Source of the DNA: Microbacterium luteum | GTDB lineage: Bacteria; Actinomycetota; Actinomycetes; Actinomycetales; Microbacteriaceae | Direction: 5' to 3' | DNA length: 64,000 nt | NCBI RefSeq assembly: GCF_015277875.1 | Contig: NZ_CP063814.1 | Coordinates: forward strand, 2,852,001 to 2,916,000 | Part shown: in pieces, positions 1-8,087 of the stretch | Layout of the letters: every line of letters starts with the position of its first letter | Position numbering within the stretch: position 1 is the stretch's first letter | The notes under the pieces: model-generated | What the model saw: only the letters and a program-made list of their open reading frames with translations | What the model was told of the DNA's origin: nothing | The model's database searches: none | Made by a program: the position numbers and the translations under genes

Positions 1-1374
1 CCATTGGTGGACACCTTCGCCGTCGGGGTGATGTCGCAGGGCGGTGAGCTGCGGCTGGAGTTCCTCTGGTGCTTCCCGGTGGCGTGGATCGCCACGCACT
101 TCCCGGCGAGGTGGCTCGGGGCCGCCTTCGCGCTCATCTCCGCCGTCATCCTCTTCGAGGCGGTCGGGGCGGGAGCGACCTCGAGCATCACCCTGCGGTT
201 CGCGATCGTCGTGCTGTGTCTGGCGTTCCTCGGGGTGCTCTTCCGCCAGATGTCGCGCCGCACGACGGCCATGAAGTCCCTCCTGCGCAGCCAGGCCGAC
301 AGGACCCAGCGCACCCTCGCCCGCGTGTCGGCGCAGCAGGAGCGCGCCACCCAGATGTTCGACGGCGTGCCGATCGCCATCGCGCGGGTGACCCCCAACG
401 GCGACCTCGTCTCGCCCAACGCCGCCTACCTCACCCTCTACGGCATCGACCCCGACGATCCGACGCAGCCCCCTCGCACGGTCGACTACGAGTCGCAGCG
501 CGGTCGGGCGCTCTCCGCCGACGAGCGGCCCGTGCATCGCGCTGCCCGCGGCGAGCATCTCGACGGCGAGCGCGGCTGGGTGTTCGACACCACGGGGCAG
601 TGGCGTGCGGTGTCCGTCTCGACGCGGCCGCTGCCTCCGGTGGGCGATGAGAGCCCCAGCACGCTGCTCATGGTCCAGGACGTCACCGAGCTCACCCAGG
701 AGCGGCGCGGACGCGAGAACCTGGCCGCGGTGGTCTCCCACGAGCTGCGCACCCCCATCACCGTCATGCTCGGCAATGTCGACCTCATGCGCGACGACGA
801 CAACCTCACCCCCGAGCAGACCGGACGCCTCGACACGATCGACCGGGCTGCCGAGCGGATGCTCGCCCTCATCTCGAGCATCCTCACCACCGATCGCGAC
901 ACGTCGGTGCCGCACGAGCCGGTCTCCCTCGTGTCGCTGCTGCGCGAGTCCGTCACGTCGTTCTCGGCCGCCGCGCGCACCCGCGACCAGTCGCTCACCC
1001 TCGACATCGCCGGCACCTTCCGCCTGGCCGGCGACGCCTTCCGCCTGCGTCAGCTCATCGACAACATCCTCAGCAACGCCGTGAAGTACACGCCGAACGG
1101 CGGCACCATCCGCGTCGCCGCCCGTACGCACGACCAGCAGATCGAGGTGTCGATCAGCGACAGCGGCCTCGGCATCGCCGAGGAGGACATCCCGCACCTG
1201 TTCGACGACTACTTCCGCGCCCAGGAGGCCGTGGGCAGCGGCCTCCCCGGCTCGGGACTCGGCATGGGGATCGCCAAGGCCATCGCCGAGGCCCACGGCG
1301 GCACCATCCGCGTCGAGAGCACCGTCGGACGCGGCACCACCGTCACCATCACCCTCCCGGAGGACACCGCGTGA
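1..1374 (+). CDS. Sensor histidine kinase with PAS domain (5' end cut by window)
   Basis: Membrane histidine kinase of a two-component system. The reading frame is open to base 1, so the true start and further membrane helices probably lie outside the window; a TTG at 4 is the first in-window start and residue numbers count from it. The order is hydrophobic helices (about 18-85), a short coiled stretch, a PAS-like sensor domain (about 115-235), a HisKA domain with the phospho-acceptor in SHELRTP (His246), and a HATPase_c domain with the N-box (DNILSNAVKYT), the G1 box (DSGLGI) and the G2 box (GSGLGMGIAKA). The kinase motifs are intact. The next gene starts inside its stop codon (GTGA overlap). 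No response regulator is adjacent; the nearest is at 6957, a plausible partner by inference only. Confidence 0.9.
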   Translation, partial: PLVDTFAVGVMSQGGELRLEFLWCFPVAWIATHFPARWLGAAFALISAVILFEAVGAGATSSITLRFAIVVLCLAFLGVLFRQMSRRTTAMKSLLRSQADRTQRTLARVSAQQERATQMFDGVPIAIARVTPNGDLVSPNAAYLTLYGIDPDDPTQPPRTVDYESQRGRALSADERPVHRAARGEHLDGERGWVFDTTGQWRAVSVSTRPLPPVGDESPSTLLMVQDVTELTQERRGRENLAAVVSHELRTPITVMLGNVDLMRDDDNLTPEQTGRLDTIDRAAERMLALISSILTTDRDTSVPHEPVSLVSLLRESVTSFSAAARTRDQSLTLDIAGTFRLAGDAFRLRQLIDNILSNAVKYTPNGGTIRVAARTHDQQIEVSISDSGLGIAEEDIPHLFDDYFRAQEAVGSGLPGSGLGMGIAKAIAEAHGGTIRVESTVGRGTTVTITLPEDTA

Positions 1375-2555
1375 ACTCTGCCGTCGCCCTGAACCTCGGA
1401 ATCAGTCAAGCCACCGTCGCGACCCTCGCGACGGCCCTGATGATCGGTCTGGGATTCCTGCGCCGACCCTCGGCGGCCACCGCGCTGTGGTCGATGGCGT
1501 TCGTGCTCGCGATGATCACCTCCTATGCCTCGATCAGCGCCGAGGCGGCGACGCAGGAGTCCGCCCGCGTGGCCGCACTCGGTTTCATGCTGGGCGCGCC
1601 GGCGTTCATCTGGAGCGGCCTGCGCGCCGCCCGGGGCGCGGCGTCCTTCGCCTGGATCGCGCCGCTGCAGGCTCTGGTGTCAGCCAGCGTGCTCGTGGTG
1701 CTCGCCGGCACGCCCGGGTACAGCACCGGGTTCGCGCTGCTCTACTTCGCGTCGTCGCTCGTGGCGGGGCTGACCGCGTGGGAGCTCTTCCGACGCCCCG
1801 ACCGCGGCGGAGGGATGCTCCTGCCGCTCACCCTCGTCTCGGGCGTGTACACGCTGCTCGGAGCGCTCGTCGCGGTCGTCACGATCGCGACCGATCCGGC
1901 CGGCGGCGGCGACCTCGTACTGGTCCGCACGATCAACGCGGTCGCGATGATCGTCTACATGATCTGCGCACTGGTGTCGCTGCTCTTCCTGTCCGAGAAC
2001 CGCGACGACGGCCTCAGCCGACGCGGGAACGACCTGCGACGCGTGATGCAGGACCGCCTCGCCCGCGCCGAGGACCGTGACGACACGGCGTGGTCGCTGC
2101 TGACGATGACCCTCGACGATGTCGGCGACATCCGTGCCGCCGCGGGCGAGGGTGCGTTCACCGCGACCATGGAGCGCCTGATCGCGGATGCACGCGCCAC
2201 CTTCCCCGCCGAGTCCGACATCGGCCCGGGCGCCGGTCCGGGGTCGCTCGTCATCCTCGTCGCGCGCTCTGAAAACGAGGTCCGCGAGCACATGCGCGCG
2301 TTCCTGCGACGCCTGGGCACCATGCGGCCGGAGCAGCCGCTGGCCACGCAGCTGTCGGCCAGCATCGGATGGGCGCCGGTCCGCGAGGTCGGCTTCGATC
2401 TCGAAGCGCTCATCGCCGCCGCGGCCTCTGCCGAAGCAGAGGCGCGCGCCGCCGGCGGCGACGGCTGGTACCGCGTCGGGAATGCGCGGCGATCGGCCTT
2501 CCCCGCGATCGAGAAGGGCTCGACCCACAGCGGCTCCACACCGCCGGCCCCCTAG
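1371..2555 (+). CDS. Membrane protein with degenerate GGDEF-like domain
   Basis: 394 residues. The first half (about 8-205) is six to eight hydrophobic helices. The second half (about 220-370) has the layout of a GGDEF domain: a long helix, a central strand, then LSASIGWAPV, which matches the SIG strand, and a closing helix-strand ending AAGGDGWYRV. The GG(D/E)EF signature is replaced by GPGAGPGSLVI, so the diguanylate cyclase active site appears lost. It may be a pseudo-enzyme that binds a nucleotide or a partner. It is translated with the upstream histidine kinase through a GTG start overlapping that gene's TGA, which suggests one sensory unit. The GGDEF relation comes from pattern reading and needs a profile search. 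Confidence 0.7.
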   Translation: MNSAVALNLGISQATVATLATALMIGLGFLRRPSAATALWSMAFVLAMITSYASISAEAATQESARVAALGFMLGAPAFIWSGLRAARGAASFAWIAPLQALVSASVLVVLAGTPGYSTGFALLYFASSLVAGLTAWELFRRPDRGGGMLLPLTLVSGVYTLLGALVAVVTIATDPAGGGDLVLVRTINAVAMIVYMICALVSLLFLSENRDDGLSRRGNDLRRVMQDRLARAEDRDDTAWSLLTMTLDDVGDIRAAAGEGAFTATMERLIADARATFPAESDIGPGAGPGSLVILVARSENEVREHMRAFLRRLGTMRPEQPLATQLSASIGWAPVREVGFDLEALIAAAASAEAEARAAGGDGWYRVGNARRSAFPAIEKGSTHSGSTPPAP

Positions 2556-2558
2556 AGT
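2553..2558 (+). promoter_or_regulatory. -10 box (TAGAGT) of leaderless DUF4012 gene
   Basis: TAGAGT fits the actinobacterial TANNNT -10 class. Exactly 6 nt separate it from the GTG at 2565, so transcription would begin at or next to the start codon. No Shine-Dalgarno sequence precedes the GTG. The box overlaps the stop codon of the upstream gene. Confidence 0.6.
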
Positions 2559-2564
2559 GTCAGC

Positions 2565-4361
2565 GTGACTTCCCCGCCCTCGTCGCCCGTTCTCCCGCAC
2601 GCCGTCCGGGTGGCGGGAACGGTGTTCGCGGCCGTCCTCGGCGGGCTGCTCCTGCTGGCGATCATCGCGGCCGCGTGGGTGGGCGTGCGCGGCTTCCTGG
2701 CCTACGGTCACCTCCGCGATGCGCAGACCACGGCCGCCCTCGCACGCGATCAGCTGACCGATCCGGCGACGGCCGCCGATGCGATCGCCGAGATCGCCGA
2801 CGACACCTCTGCCGCTCGCGGCCTCACCGCCGACCCGGTGTGGAGCGCGGCCGAGCATCTGCCGTGGGTGGGCCCGCAGCTCGCGGCCGTGTCGACGATG
2901 ACCGCAGCGGTCGACGACGTCGCCGGGTCGGCCCTGACCCCCCTGGTCGAGGTCGCCGGGTCGTTCGACGTCGATTCGCTGCGCCCTCAGGACGGACGCA
3001 TCGACCTCACGCCGTTCACGGAGATCCAGGATGCCGCCGCCGCGGGCACCGCGGAGCTCGTCGACGCCGCCGACACCGTCTCCGCGATCGACCGCGACCC
3101 CCTGGTGACGCCGGTGCGCACCGCGGTGCGCGAACTGTCCGCCCTCCTGGCCGAGACCCGCGACGGCGCGGGCGCCGTCGCGCGCGCCACCGCACTGCTG
3201 CCGGCCATGCTCGGCGCCGACGGACCGCGCACCTACCTGCTGCTCTTCCAGAACAACGCCGAGTGGCGCTCCCTCGGGGGGATCACCGGCGCGGTGGCGG
3301 CCATCCGCACCGACGGCGGAGCCCTGTCGCTCCAGGCCCAGGCTTCCTCGAGCGACTTCCCGCGCTACGACGATGCCGTGCTCCCCCTCGACGAGGAGGT
3401 GCTCGGCATCTACGGCACCCGGCCCGGCCGGTACATCCAGAACGTCACACAGGTTCCCGACTTCGCGCTGTCGGGTGCACTCGCGCAGGAGATGTGGGAA
3501 CGCGAGACCGGCGAGACGGTCGACGGGGTCATCGCCGTCGACCCCGTCGCGCTGTCGTACCTGCTCGAGGCGACCGGTCCGGTGACTCTCCCCACCGGCG
3601 ACGAGCTCACCGCCGACAACGCGGTGGACCTGCTGCTGAACGAGGTCTACTTCCGCTACGAGGTCCCCGCCGAGCAGGACGCCTTCTTCGCCGCCGCCGC
3701 CGCAGCCGTGTTCGAAGCCGTCGCCGGCGGAGGCGCGGACCCCGCGGCCCTCCTCTCCGCCCTCACCCGGGCCGGCGACGAGCACCGACTGCTCCTGTGG
3801 AGCGACCACGAGGAGGACCAGGAGCTCCTGGCCGACACCACGCTCGCCGGCGGACTGCCCGTGACCGACGACGACACGGCCCGGTTCGGGGTGTTCCTCA
3901 ACGACGGCACGGGCTCGAAGATGGACTACTACGTCACCGCCGACACCGTCGTCGGCTGGGACACGTGCATGATCGACGACGCCGGAGACGCGCAGGGCGA
4001 GGCGACCCTCGGGGTGACCATCACCAACACCGCCCCCGGCGCCGACAGCCTGCCCCGCTACATCACCGGCGGCGGCGGATTCGGCGTGCCCGCCGGCACC
4101 GCACGGACCGTCGGCTACCTCTACCTGCCGGAGGGCTGGGACCTCGTCGACGCCGAGATCGACGGCGACGTCGGATTCGGCGGCGGAACCCACGACGGCA
4201 GGCGCGTGCTCACATTCGAACTCGACCTGGAATCCGGCGAGCAGGCGAGCGTGTTCGTCACCGCGCGACCGAGTGAACCCGGTGCACCGACGGTCGAGGC
4301 GGTGTCAACCCCCCGCATCGGCGAGAGCACCCGAGTTGTCGCCACGTGCCCGCCCGCTTAG
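2565..4361 (+). CDS. DUF4012 domain-containing membrane-anchored protein
   Basis: 598 residues. One N-terminal membrane segment (about 14-37) is followed by a large extracytoplasmic region. The order of a helical stalk (LRDAQTTAALARDQL), the motif HLPWVGPQ, a segment YLLLFQNNAEWRSLGG and a C-terminal beta-rich part matches the DUF4012 family, found in actinobacterial surface and polysaccharide gene clusters. Biochemical function is unknown. The NNAEWR-type stretch resembles the conserved core of LytR-associated DUF4012 proteins, but no catalytic role is visible. The GTG at 2565 fits a leaderless start. The gene lies between the sensor pair and a wall-anchored protein, which supports a role at the cell surface. 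Confidence 0.85.
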   Translation: MTSPPSSPVLPHAVRVAGTVFAAVLGGLLLLAIIAAAWVGVRGFLAYGHLRDAQTTAALARDQLTDPATAADAIAEIADDTSAARGLTADPVWSAAEHLPWVGPQLAAVSTMTAAVDDVAGSALTPLVEVAGSFDVDSLRPQDGRIDLTPFTEIQDAAAAGTAELVDAADTVSAIDRDPLVTPVRTAVRELSALLAETRDGAGAVARATALLPAMLGADGPRTYLLLFQNNAEWRSLGGITGAVAAIRTDGGALSLQAQASSSDFPRYDDAVLPLDEEVLGIYGTRPGRYIQNVTQVPDFALSGALAQEMWERETGETVDGVIAVDPVALSYLLEATGPVTLPTGDELTADNAVDLLLNEVYFRYEVPAEQDAFFAAAAAAVFEAVAGGGADPAALLSALTRAGDEHRLLLWSDHEEDQELLADTTLAGGLPVTDDDTARFGVFLNDGTGSKMDYYVTADTVVGWDTCMIDDAGDAQGEATLGVTITNTAPGADSLPRYITGGGGFGVPAGTARTVGYLYLPEGWDLVDAEIDGDVGFGGGTHDGRRVLTFELDLESGEQASVFVTARPSEPGAPTVEAVSTPRIGESTRVVATCPPA

Positions 4362-4429
4362 ACTTCCCGCCAAGGGGAGGACACGTCCCCGTCGCCACGC
4401 GCTTCACTCGCCGCCACGAGGGACCCCCC

Positions 4430-4975
4430 ATGACTCGCCGGATCACCCGCCTCCTCATCGCCGCTGCCATCTCGATCGCCGCGGTCGCTGCACCGAGCGC
4501 GGCGAGCGCCTCGACGATCTATCCGCCGGCCGGTTCCTGCACGACCAGCCCCGCCACGATGACCGCCGGCAGCACCGTGACCTTCGCGTGCTCGGGCGGC
4601 ACGTTCTCAGCAGAGGAGCCGGTCACCGTCACCGTGACGGGAGAGAACGGCGCCGACAGCACCTTCGGCATGATCCGCATGGCCATCAGCACCGCCAGCG
4701 CTGGATTCACGTCCACCTCGGAAGGCGCGCTGGAGGCCGTCCGCATCACCCTTCCCGCCAACGCGAGCGGAACCTACAACATCGCCGCCGTCTCGCCGAC
4801 CTCCGCCGGCGGCACCGCCGCCGCAAGCATCACGACGGCCGAGGGCCTTCCCACCACCGGACTCGACCAGTCGTCGCTGGCGATCGTGTGGATCGGCGGC
4901 GGAGCGCTGCTGGCAGCCGGCGCCGTGCTGGCGATCGTCGCCGGCGTGCGCCGCTCCCGCGACCGCAACTCCTGA
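4430..4975 (+). CDS. Small LPXTG-type cell-wall surface protein
   Basis: 181 residues. It has a classic signal peptide (basic MTRR, hydrophobic 8-25, AxA-type cleavage near ASA-ST) and a mature Thr/Ser/Ala-rich beta-type domain with two cysteines (Cys37 and Cys54) that could form a disulfide. The C-terminal sorting signal is LPTTG at 140-144, then a hydrophobic helix and the basic tail RRSRDRN. This predicts covalent attachment to peptidoglycan by a sortase; no sortase gene is in the window. The ATG at 4430 has a GAGGGA ribosome-binding site six bases ahead. An in-frame start further upstream would put a charged stretch before the signal peptide, so 4430 is preferred. Ligand and function are unknown. 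Confidence 0.85.
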   Translation: MTRRITRLLIAAAISIAAVAAPSAASASTIYPPAGSCTTSPATMTAGSTVTFACSGGTFSAEEPVTVTVTGENGADSTFGMIRMAISTASAGFTSTSEGALEAVRITLPANASGTYNIAAVSPTSAGGTAAASITTAEGLPTTGLDQSSLAIVWIGGGALLAAGAVLAIVAGVRRSRDRNS

Positions 4976-4991
4976 TCCCCCACAGGCCGCG

Positions 4992-5708
4992 TCAGGACTC
5001 CGCGGCGAAGGTGCGCGCCGCCGACGCGGAAGCGCCGCCGACGGTGGGATGCGCCGTGACGAGGATCGGGAGGTGGTCCGACCGCCCCTGCGGCAGCGTG
5101 CGCACCTTGTCGACGCGGAAGCCGATCGACGTGGCGAAGTCGTAGTGTCCGCGGAAGAACCGGTACCGCGTGTAGGTCCGCGCGTCGCTGAGACTCAGCT
5201 CGTAGCCCTGTTCGCGCACCTTCTGCCCGAGGTTCTCCTTGAAGACGGGGTAGTTGTAGTCACCGACCATGAGAGCGGGCAGACCCTCGCCGAGCGAGGT
5301 CAGCTCGGTCAGCGCGGTACGGATCTGATGGCGCCTGAGGGAGTTCAACGCGGTCAACGGTGCGGCGTGGAACGACGCCACGATGAATTCGTGCCCGTCG
5401 TCGATGTCGTGGAGGCGAACGCCGAGCAGGCGCTCCTCGGCGGGCTTGAGCACCATGTCGTGGAGGGACTTCTTCAGGGCGAGCGAGCGCACGTCGACCG
5501 CGCGGTAGGAGTTCTCCCGGTAGTACACCGCGAGCCCCAGCCGGTTCCGCTGCGTCGCGTCGGCCAGCCTCAGGCCGCCGATCGTTGGGGGGATCTCGCG
5601 GGTGTCGTACTCCTGCAGGCACAGCACGTCGGCGCCGTGGTGCTCGACGAGATGGGCCAGCTCGCCGGCGGCCCGGTGCTTGCGCAGGTTGTAGGAGATG
5701 ACCTTCAT
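4992..5708 (-). CDS. Endonuclease/exonuclease/phosphatase family protein
   Basis: 238 residues and no signal peptide, so cytoplasmic. The metal-dependent EEP fold (DNase I-like) shows in order: ISYNLRKH near the N-terminus, LCLQEYD with the metal-binding Glu33, SFHAAP, VGDYNYP with the catalytic Asp/Asn pair, and the final SDHLPI with the catalytic Asp-His. All key residues are present. The family cleaves phosphodiesters in nucleic acids, phospholipids or inositol phosphates; the substrate here cannot be told. The gene runs opposite to its neighbours, converging on the LPXTG gene 16 bases away. Confidence 0.88.
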   Translation of the reverse strand: MKVISYNLRKHRAAGELAHLVEHHGADVLCLQEYDTREIPPTIGGLRLADATQRNRLGLAVYYRENSYRAVDVRSLALKKSLHDMVLKPAEERLLGVRLHDIDDGHEFIVASFHAAPLTALNSLRRHQIRTALTELTSLGEGLPALMVGDYNYPVFKENLGQKVREQGYELSLSDARTYTRYRFFRGHYDFATSIGFRVDKVRTLPQGRSDHLPILVTAHPTVGGASASAARTFAAES

Positions 5709-5810
5709 GGTGCCGCCAGCCTATTCCCGCTCCCCGGCCGACCGGCGCTCATCCGGTGATCCCATAGCCGACCCGTAGGTGCCGCGCGTTCGGGTGACAC
5801 CGGCTCGGGA

Positions 5811-5816
5811 TAGCAT
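5811..5816 (+). promoter_or_regulatory. -10 box (TAGCAT) of leaderless GH6 gene
   Basis: TAGCAT lies 6 nt before the GTG start of the glycoside hydrolase, the same spacing as at five other genes in the window. The start codon has no Shine-Dalgarno sequence. No strong -35 hexamer is visible. Confidence 0.55.
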
Positions 5817-5822
5817 CGAGTC

Positions 5823-6845
5823 GTGACTGTACGTCCGGCACCCGTGCGGCGACGGTTCGGGATGCCGCGGTGGCTGCTGTTCACGCTGCTGGGCCTCGCC
5901 GCCGTCGTCACCCTGGCGATCCTCGCCGGGATCGGTTCGCTCATCACGTGGGGAGTGCAGACCCTGTCCGCCAGACCGCCCGCCGTCGGAACGACCGTCG
6001 TTGCCCCGGAGGAGTCCAAGGCCGCCCGTGCGCTCGACGACCTCACCGCGGGCTCCGCGGAGTACGAGGCGACCGCCTACCTCTCCGAGCAGCCCACCAC
6101 CTACTGGCTCACGCCGGAGGAGGATCCGATCGGCACCGCGACCGCGCGCGTGTCGAACCTCGCGTCCGAGGCCCGCGACACGGGTACGGCGCTCTCCGTC
6201 GCGGTCTACGGCCTGCCCGGACGCGACTGCGGCAGCTACTCCGCGGGCGGACTGGTCGAAGAGGACTACGCCACCTGGATCGACGAGATCGCGCGCGGCC
6301 TGGATGCGGCACCCGACGTGCAGAAGATCGTCATCCTCGAGCCGGACAGCCTGGCACTGGCACCCGAGTGCGGCAACGTCGAGGAACGCGTCCGTCAGCT
6401 GCGCAACGCCATCGATCGACTGACCGGCACGAACACCTGGATCTACGTCGACGGCGGACACTCCAACTGGCTCCCCGCCGCCGACATGGCCGCCCTCATC
6501 GAGGCCGTGGACCGCAGCGACGCCATCCGCGGGTTCGCCACCAACGTCTCCAACTACAACCACTCCACCGAGGAGTTCGCCTACGCGCACGAGCTGTCGG
6601 ACCTTCTCGGCGGCTCCCACGCGATCATCGACACATCGCGCTCCGGCGCGGGCTCCAACGGCGACTGGTGCAATCCCTCCGGCCGGCTGGTGGGTGAGCC
6701 GGGCGGAACCCTCGGCGACGAGGTTGTCGACACCAACCTCTGGGTCAAGCCGCCCGGCGAGAGCGACGGCACGTGCAACGGCGGTCCCGCCGCCGGCGTG
6801 TGGTGGCCCGAAGCGGCGGTCGAGCTCACCCGCGACGTTCGCTGA
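5823..6845 (+). CDS. Membrane-anchored glycoside hydrolase family 6 (endoglucanase / cellobiohydrolase type)
   Basis: 340 residues. One N-terminal membrane helix (about 16-45) anchors an extracytoplasmic GH6 domain (about 70-335). Family landmarks are in order: AVYGLPGRDC with Asp135-Cys136, LEPDSLA with the general acid Asp175, WIYVDGGHSNW, FATNVSNYN, IIDTSRSG, GDWCNPSGR and LWVKPPGESDGTC. All four structural cysteines of the family are kept (RDC, PEC, DWC, GTC). Established GH6 enzymes cleave beta-1,4-glucan with inversion. No cellulose-binding module is present and the enzyme is tethered, so trimming a self-made glucan is more likely than plant-cellulose digestion. The family-2 glycosyltransferase 1.2 kb downstream supports this. 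Start chosen from the leaderless promoter spacing. Confidence 0.93.
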   Translation: MTVRPAPVRRRFGMPRWLLFTLLGLAAVVTLAILAGIGSLITWGVQTLSARPPAVGTTVVAPEESKAARALDDLTAGSAEYEATAYLSEQPTTYWLTPEEDPIGTATARVSNLASEARDTGTALSVAVYGLPGRDCGSYSAGGLVEEDYATWIDEIARGLDAAPDVQKIVILEPDSLALAPECGNVEERVRQLRNAIDRLTGTNTWIYVDGGHSNWLPAADMAALIEAVDRSDAIRGFATNVSNYNHSTEEFAYAHELSDLLGGSHAIIDTSRSGAGSNGDWCNPSGRLVGEPGGTLGDEVVDTNLWVKPPGESDGTCNGGPAAGVWWPEAAVELTRDVR

Positions 6846-6878
6846 CCGCCCGCTGCGCGCAGCGCCCCGCGCGCACTG

Positions 6879-6886
6879 TGTAGCAT
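6879..6886 (+). promoter_or_regulatory. Possible extended -10 promoter for the response regulator
   Basis: TG followed by TAGCAT, an extended -10 arrangement just after the GH6 gene ends at 6845. Transcription would start near 6893 and give a leader of about 64 nt to the ATG at 6957. No convincing -35 element is seen. Confidence 0.35.
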
Positions 6887-6956
6887 GACCGGAAGGCAGA
6901 ATCTTGCACTGTCGCCTCCCCTGGTCCGCACCCTTCCCCGAGCCGGAGCTTCGCCG

Positions 6957-8018
6957 ATGACCGACCCATCGCTCGACCTCAAGACCGCCGTCATCGTCGA
7001 GGACGACCCGGACATCCGCCATCTCCTCCGCGAGGTGCTCGAGGCGGCCGGGTTCTCGACGGTGTCCGTCGGCAACGGGATCGACGGCGTCCGCGCGGTC
7101 ATGTCGTATCGGCCGCTGATCACCACCCTCGACGTGAACATGCCGGGGATCGACGGGTTCGAAGCCGCGCGCCGCATCCGCTCGCAGAGCGACACCTACA
7201 TCATCATGCTCACCGGGCTCGAGGATGAGGCCGACGTCGTGCTCGGGCTCGGCTCGGGCGCCGACGAGTACATCATCAAGCCCTTCCGTCCGCGCGAATT
7301 CCGTGCGCGCATCGACGCCATGCTGCGTCGCCCCCGGCAGGGCGCCCCCGCCCCGGCGGCGCCCCGGCAGGACTCGGTCGGTCCGTCGTTCCCCGGCGGC
7401 CGCAACACGTCGCGCGGCGCACAGCCTCCCGGATACGACGGCGACTCCGGCTGGGGCGTCGCCCCGGCGGTCGGCGAGGGGACCGACGGTTCGCACCGGA
7501 ACGGCTACGACGCGCCACGGCCCGAGATCGCACAGACCCCGGGCGACCCCGCGACCTACCGCCTGCCGCCTGGCGCCGACGCCCCGCCGCAGTGGAACGC
7601 GGCGGAGCCCGAGCGCCCCGCCCCCGGCACCGACATCGAACGCGCCACGCACGGCGGCGCGGTCGAACTCGCGGGCCCCTCGGTGATGACCCACCGCGAC
7701 CTGCAGGTCAATCCCGACAGCCGCGTCGTGGTCGTCGGCGGCGATCAGCTGGAGCTCACGCGCACCGAGTTCGACCTGCTCGCCACGCTCATGGAGTCCA
7801 AGCGTCGCGTGCGGAGCAAGGCCGACCTGACCCTGGTGCTGCGCGGCGAGTCCTACGTGACGTCGTATTTCGTCGGCGAGGCCGACAAGCGCGCCATCGA
7901 GGCCCACATGACGAACCTCCGCCGCAAGCTCGGCGACAACCCGAACAATCCGCGCTACATCGAGACGGTGCGCGGCGTCGGCTACCGCATGACCAGCGAA
8001 CTGACCGCCTCGAACTGA
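6957..8018 (+). CDS. OmpR-family response regulator with long proline-rich linker
   Basis: 353 residues. The receiver domain (about 10-125) has the acidic pocket IVEDDPD, the phospho-acceptor Asp59 in LDVNMPG, the switch Thr in MLTGLED and the Lys of KPFRPREF. The winged-helix DNA-binding domain (about 255-350) begins LQVNPDSRVV and ends YIETVRGVGYRM. Between them is an unusually long linker of about 125 residues rich in Pro, Gly and Ala, against a typical 10-20, which makes the protein about 120 residues longer than usual. The start at 6957 has a GGAG sequence eight bases upstream; an in-frame ATG at 6885 overlaps a promoter-like element and is less likely. Likely target: the CTTGAG repeats at 10422-10458. 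The partner kinase may be the one at 1-1374. Confidence 0.92.
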   Translation: MTDPSLDLKTAVIVEDDPDIRHLLREVLEAAGFSTVSVGNGIDGVRAVMSYRPLITTLDVNMPGIDGFEAARRIRSQSDTYIIMLTGLEDEADVVLGLGSGADEYIIKPFRPREFRARIDAMLRRPRQGAPAPAAPRQDSVGPSFPGGRNTSRGAQPPGYDGDSGWGVAPAVGEGTDGSHRNGYDAPRPEIAQTPGDPATYRLPPGADAPPQWNAAEPERPAPGTDIERATHGGAVELAGPSVMTHRDLQVNPDSRVVVVGGDQLELTRTEFDLLATLMESKRRVRSKADLTLVLRGESYVTSYFVGEADKRAIEAHMTNLRRKLGDNPNNPRYIETVRGVGYRMTSELTASN

Positions 8019-8022
8019 CGCC

Positions 8023-8066
8023 GACGCGAAGAACGGCCCCGCACGAGCGGAGCCGTTCTTCGCGTC
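8023..8066. terminator. Bidirectional hairpin terminator
   Basis: A perfect 15-bp inverted repeat (arms 8023-8037 and 8052-8066) with a 14-nt loop lies between the convergent response regulator and glycosyltransferase genes, so it can end transcription from both sides. Confidence 0.85.
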
Positions 8067-8087
8067 ATCCGTCACACCCTGTCGCCC

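Noticed and set aside
1680..4193. 837-residue reading frame on the minus strand
   Set aside because: Antisense to the GGDEF-like and DUF4012 genes, which have real domains; Gly/Arg/His-rich composition is typical of high-GC shadow frames.
6885..6956. Upstream ATG extending the response regulator by 24 residues
   Set aside because: Lies on a promoter-like TAGCAT element, lacks a ribosome-binding site, and the added residues precede the normal receiver start.
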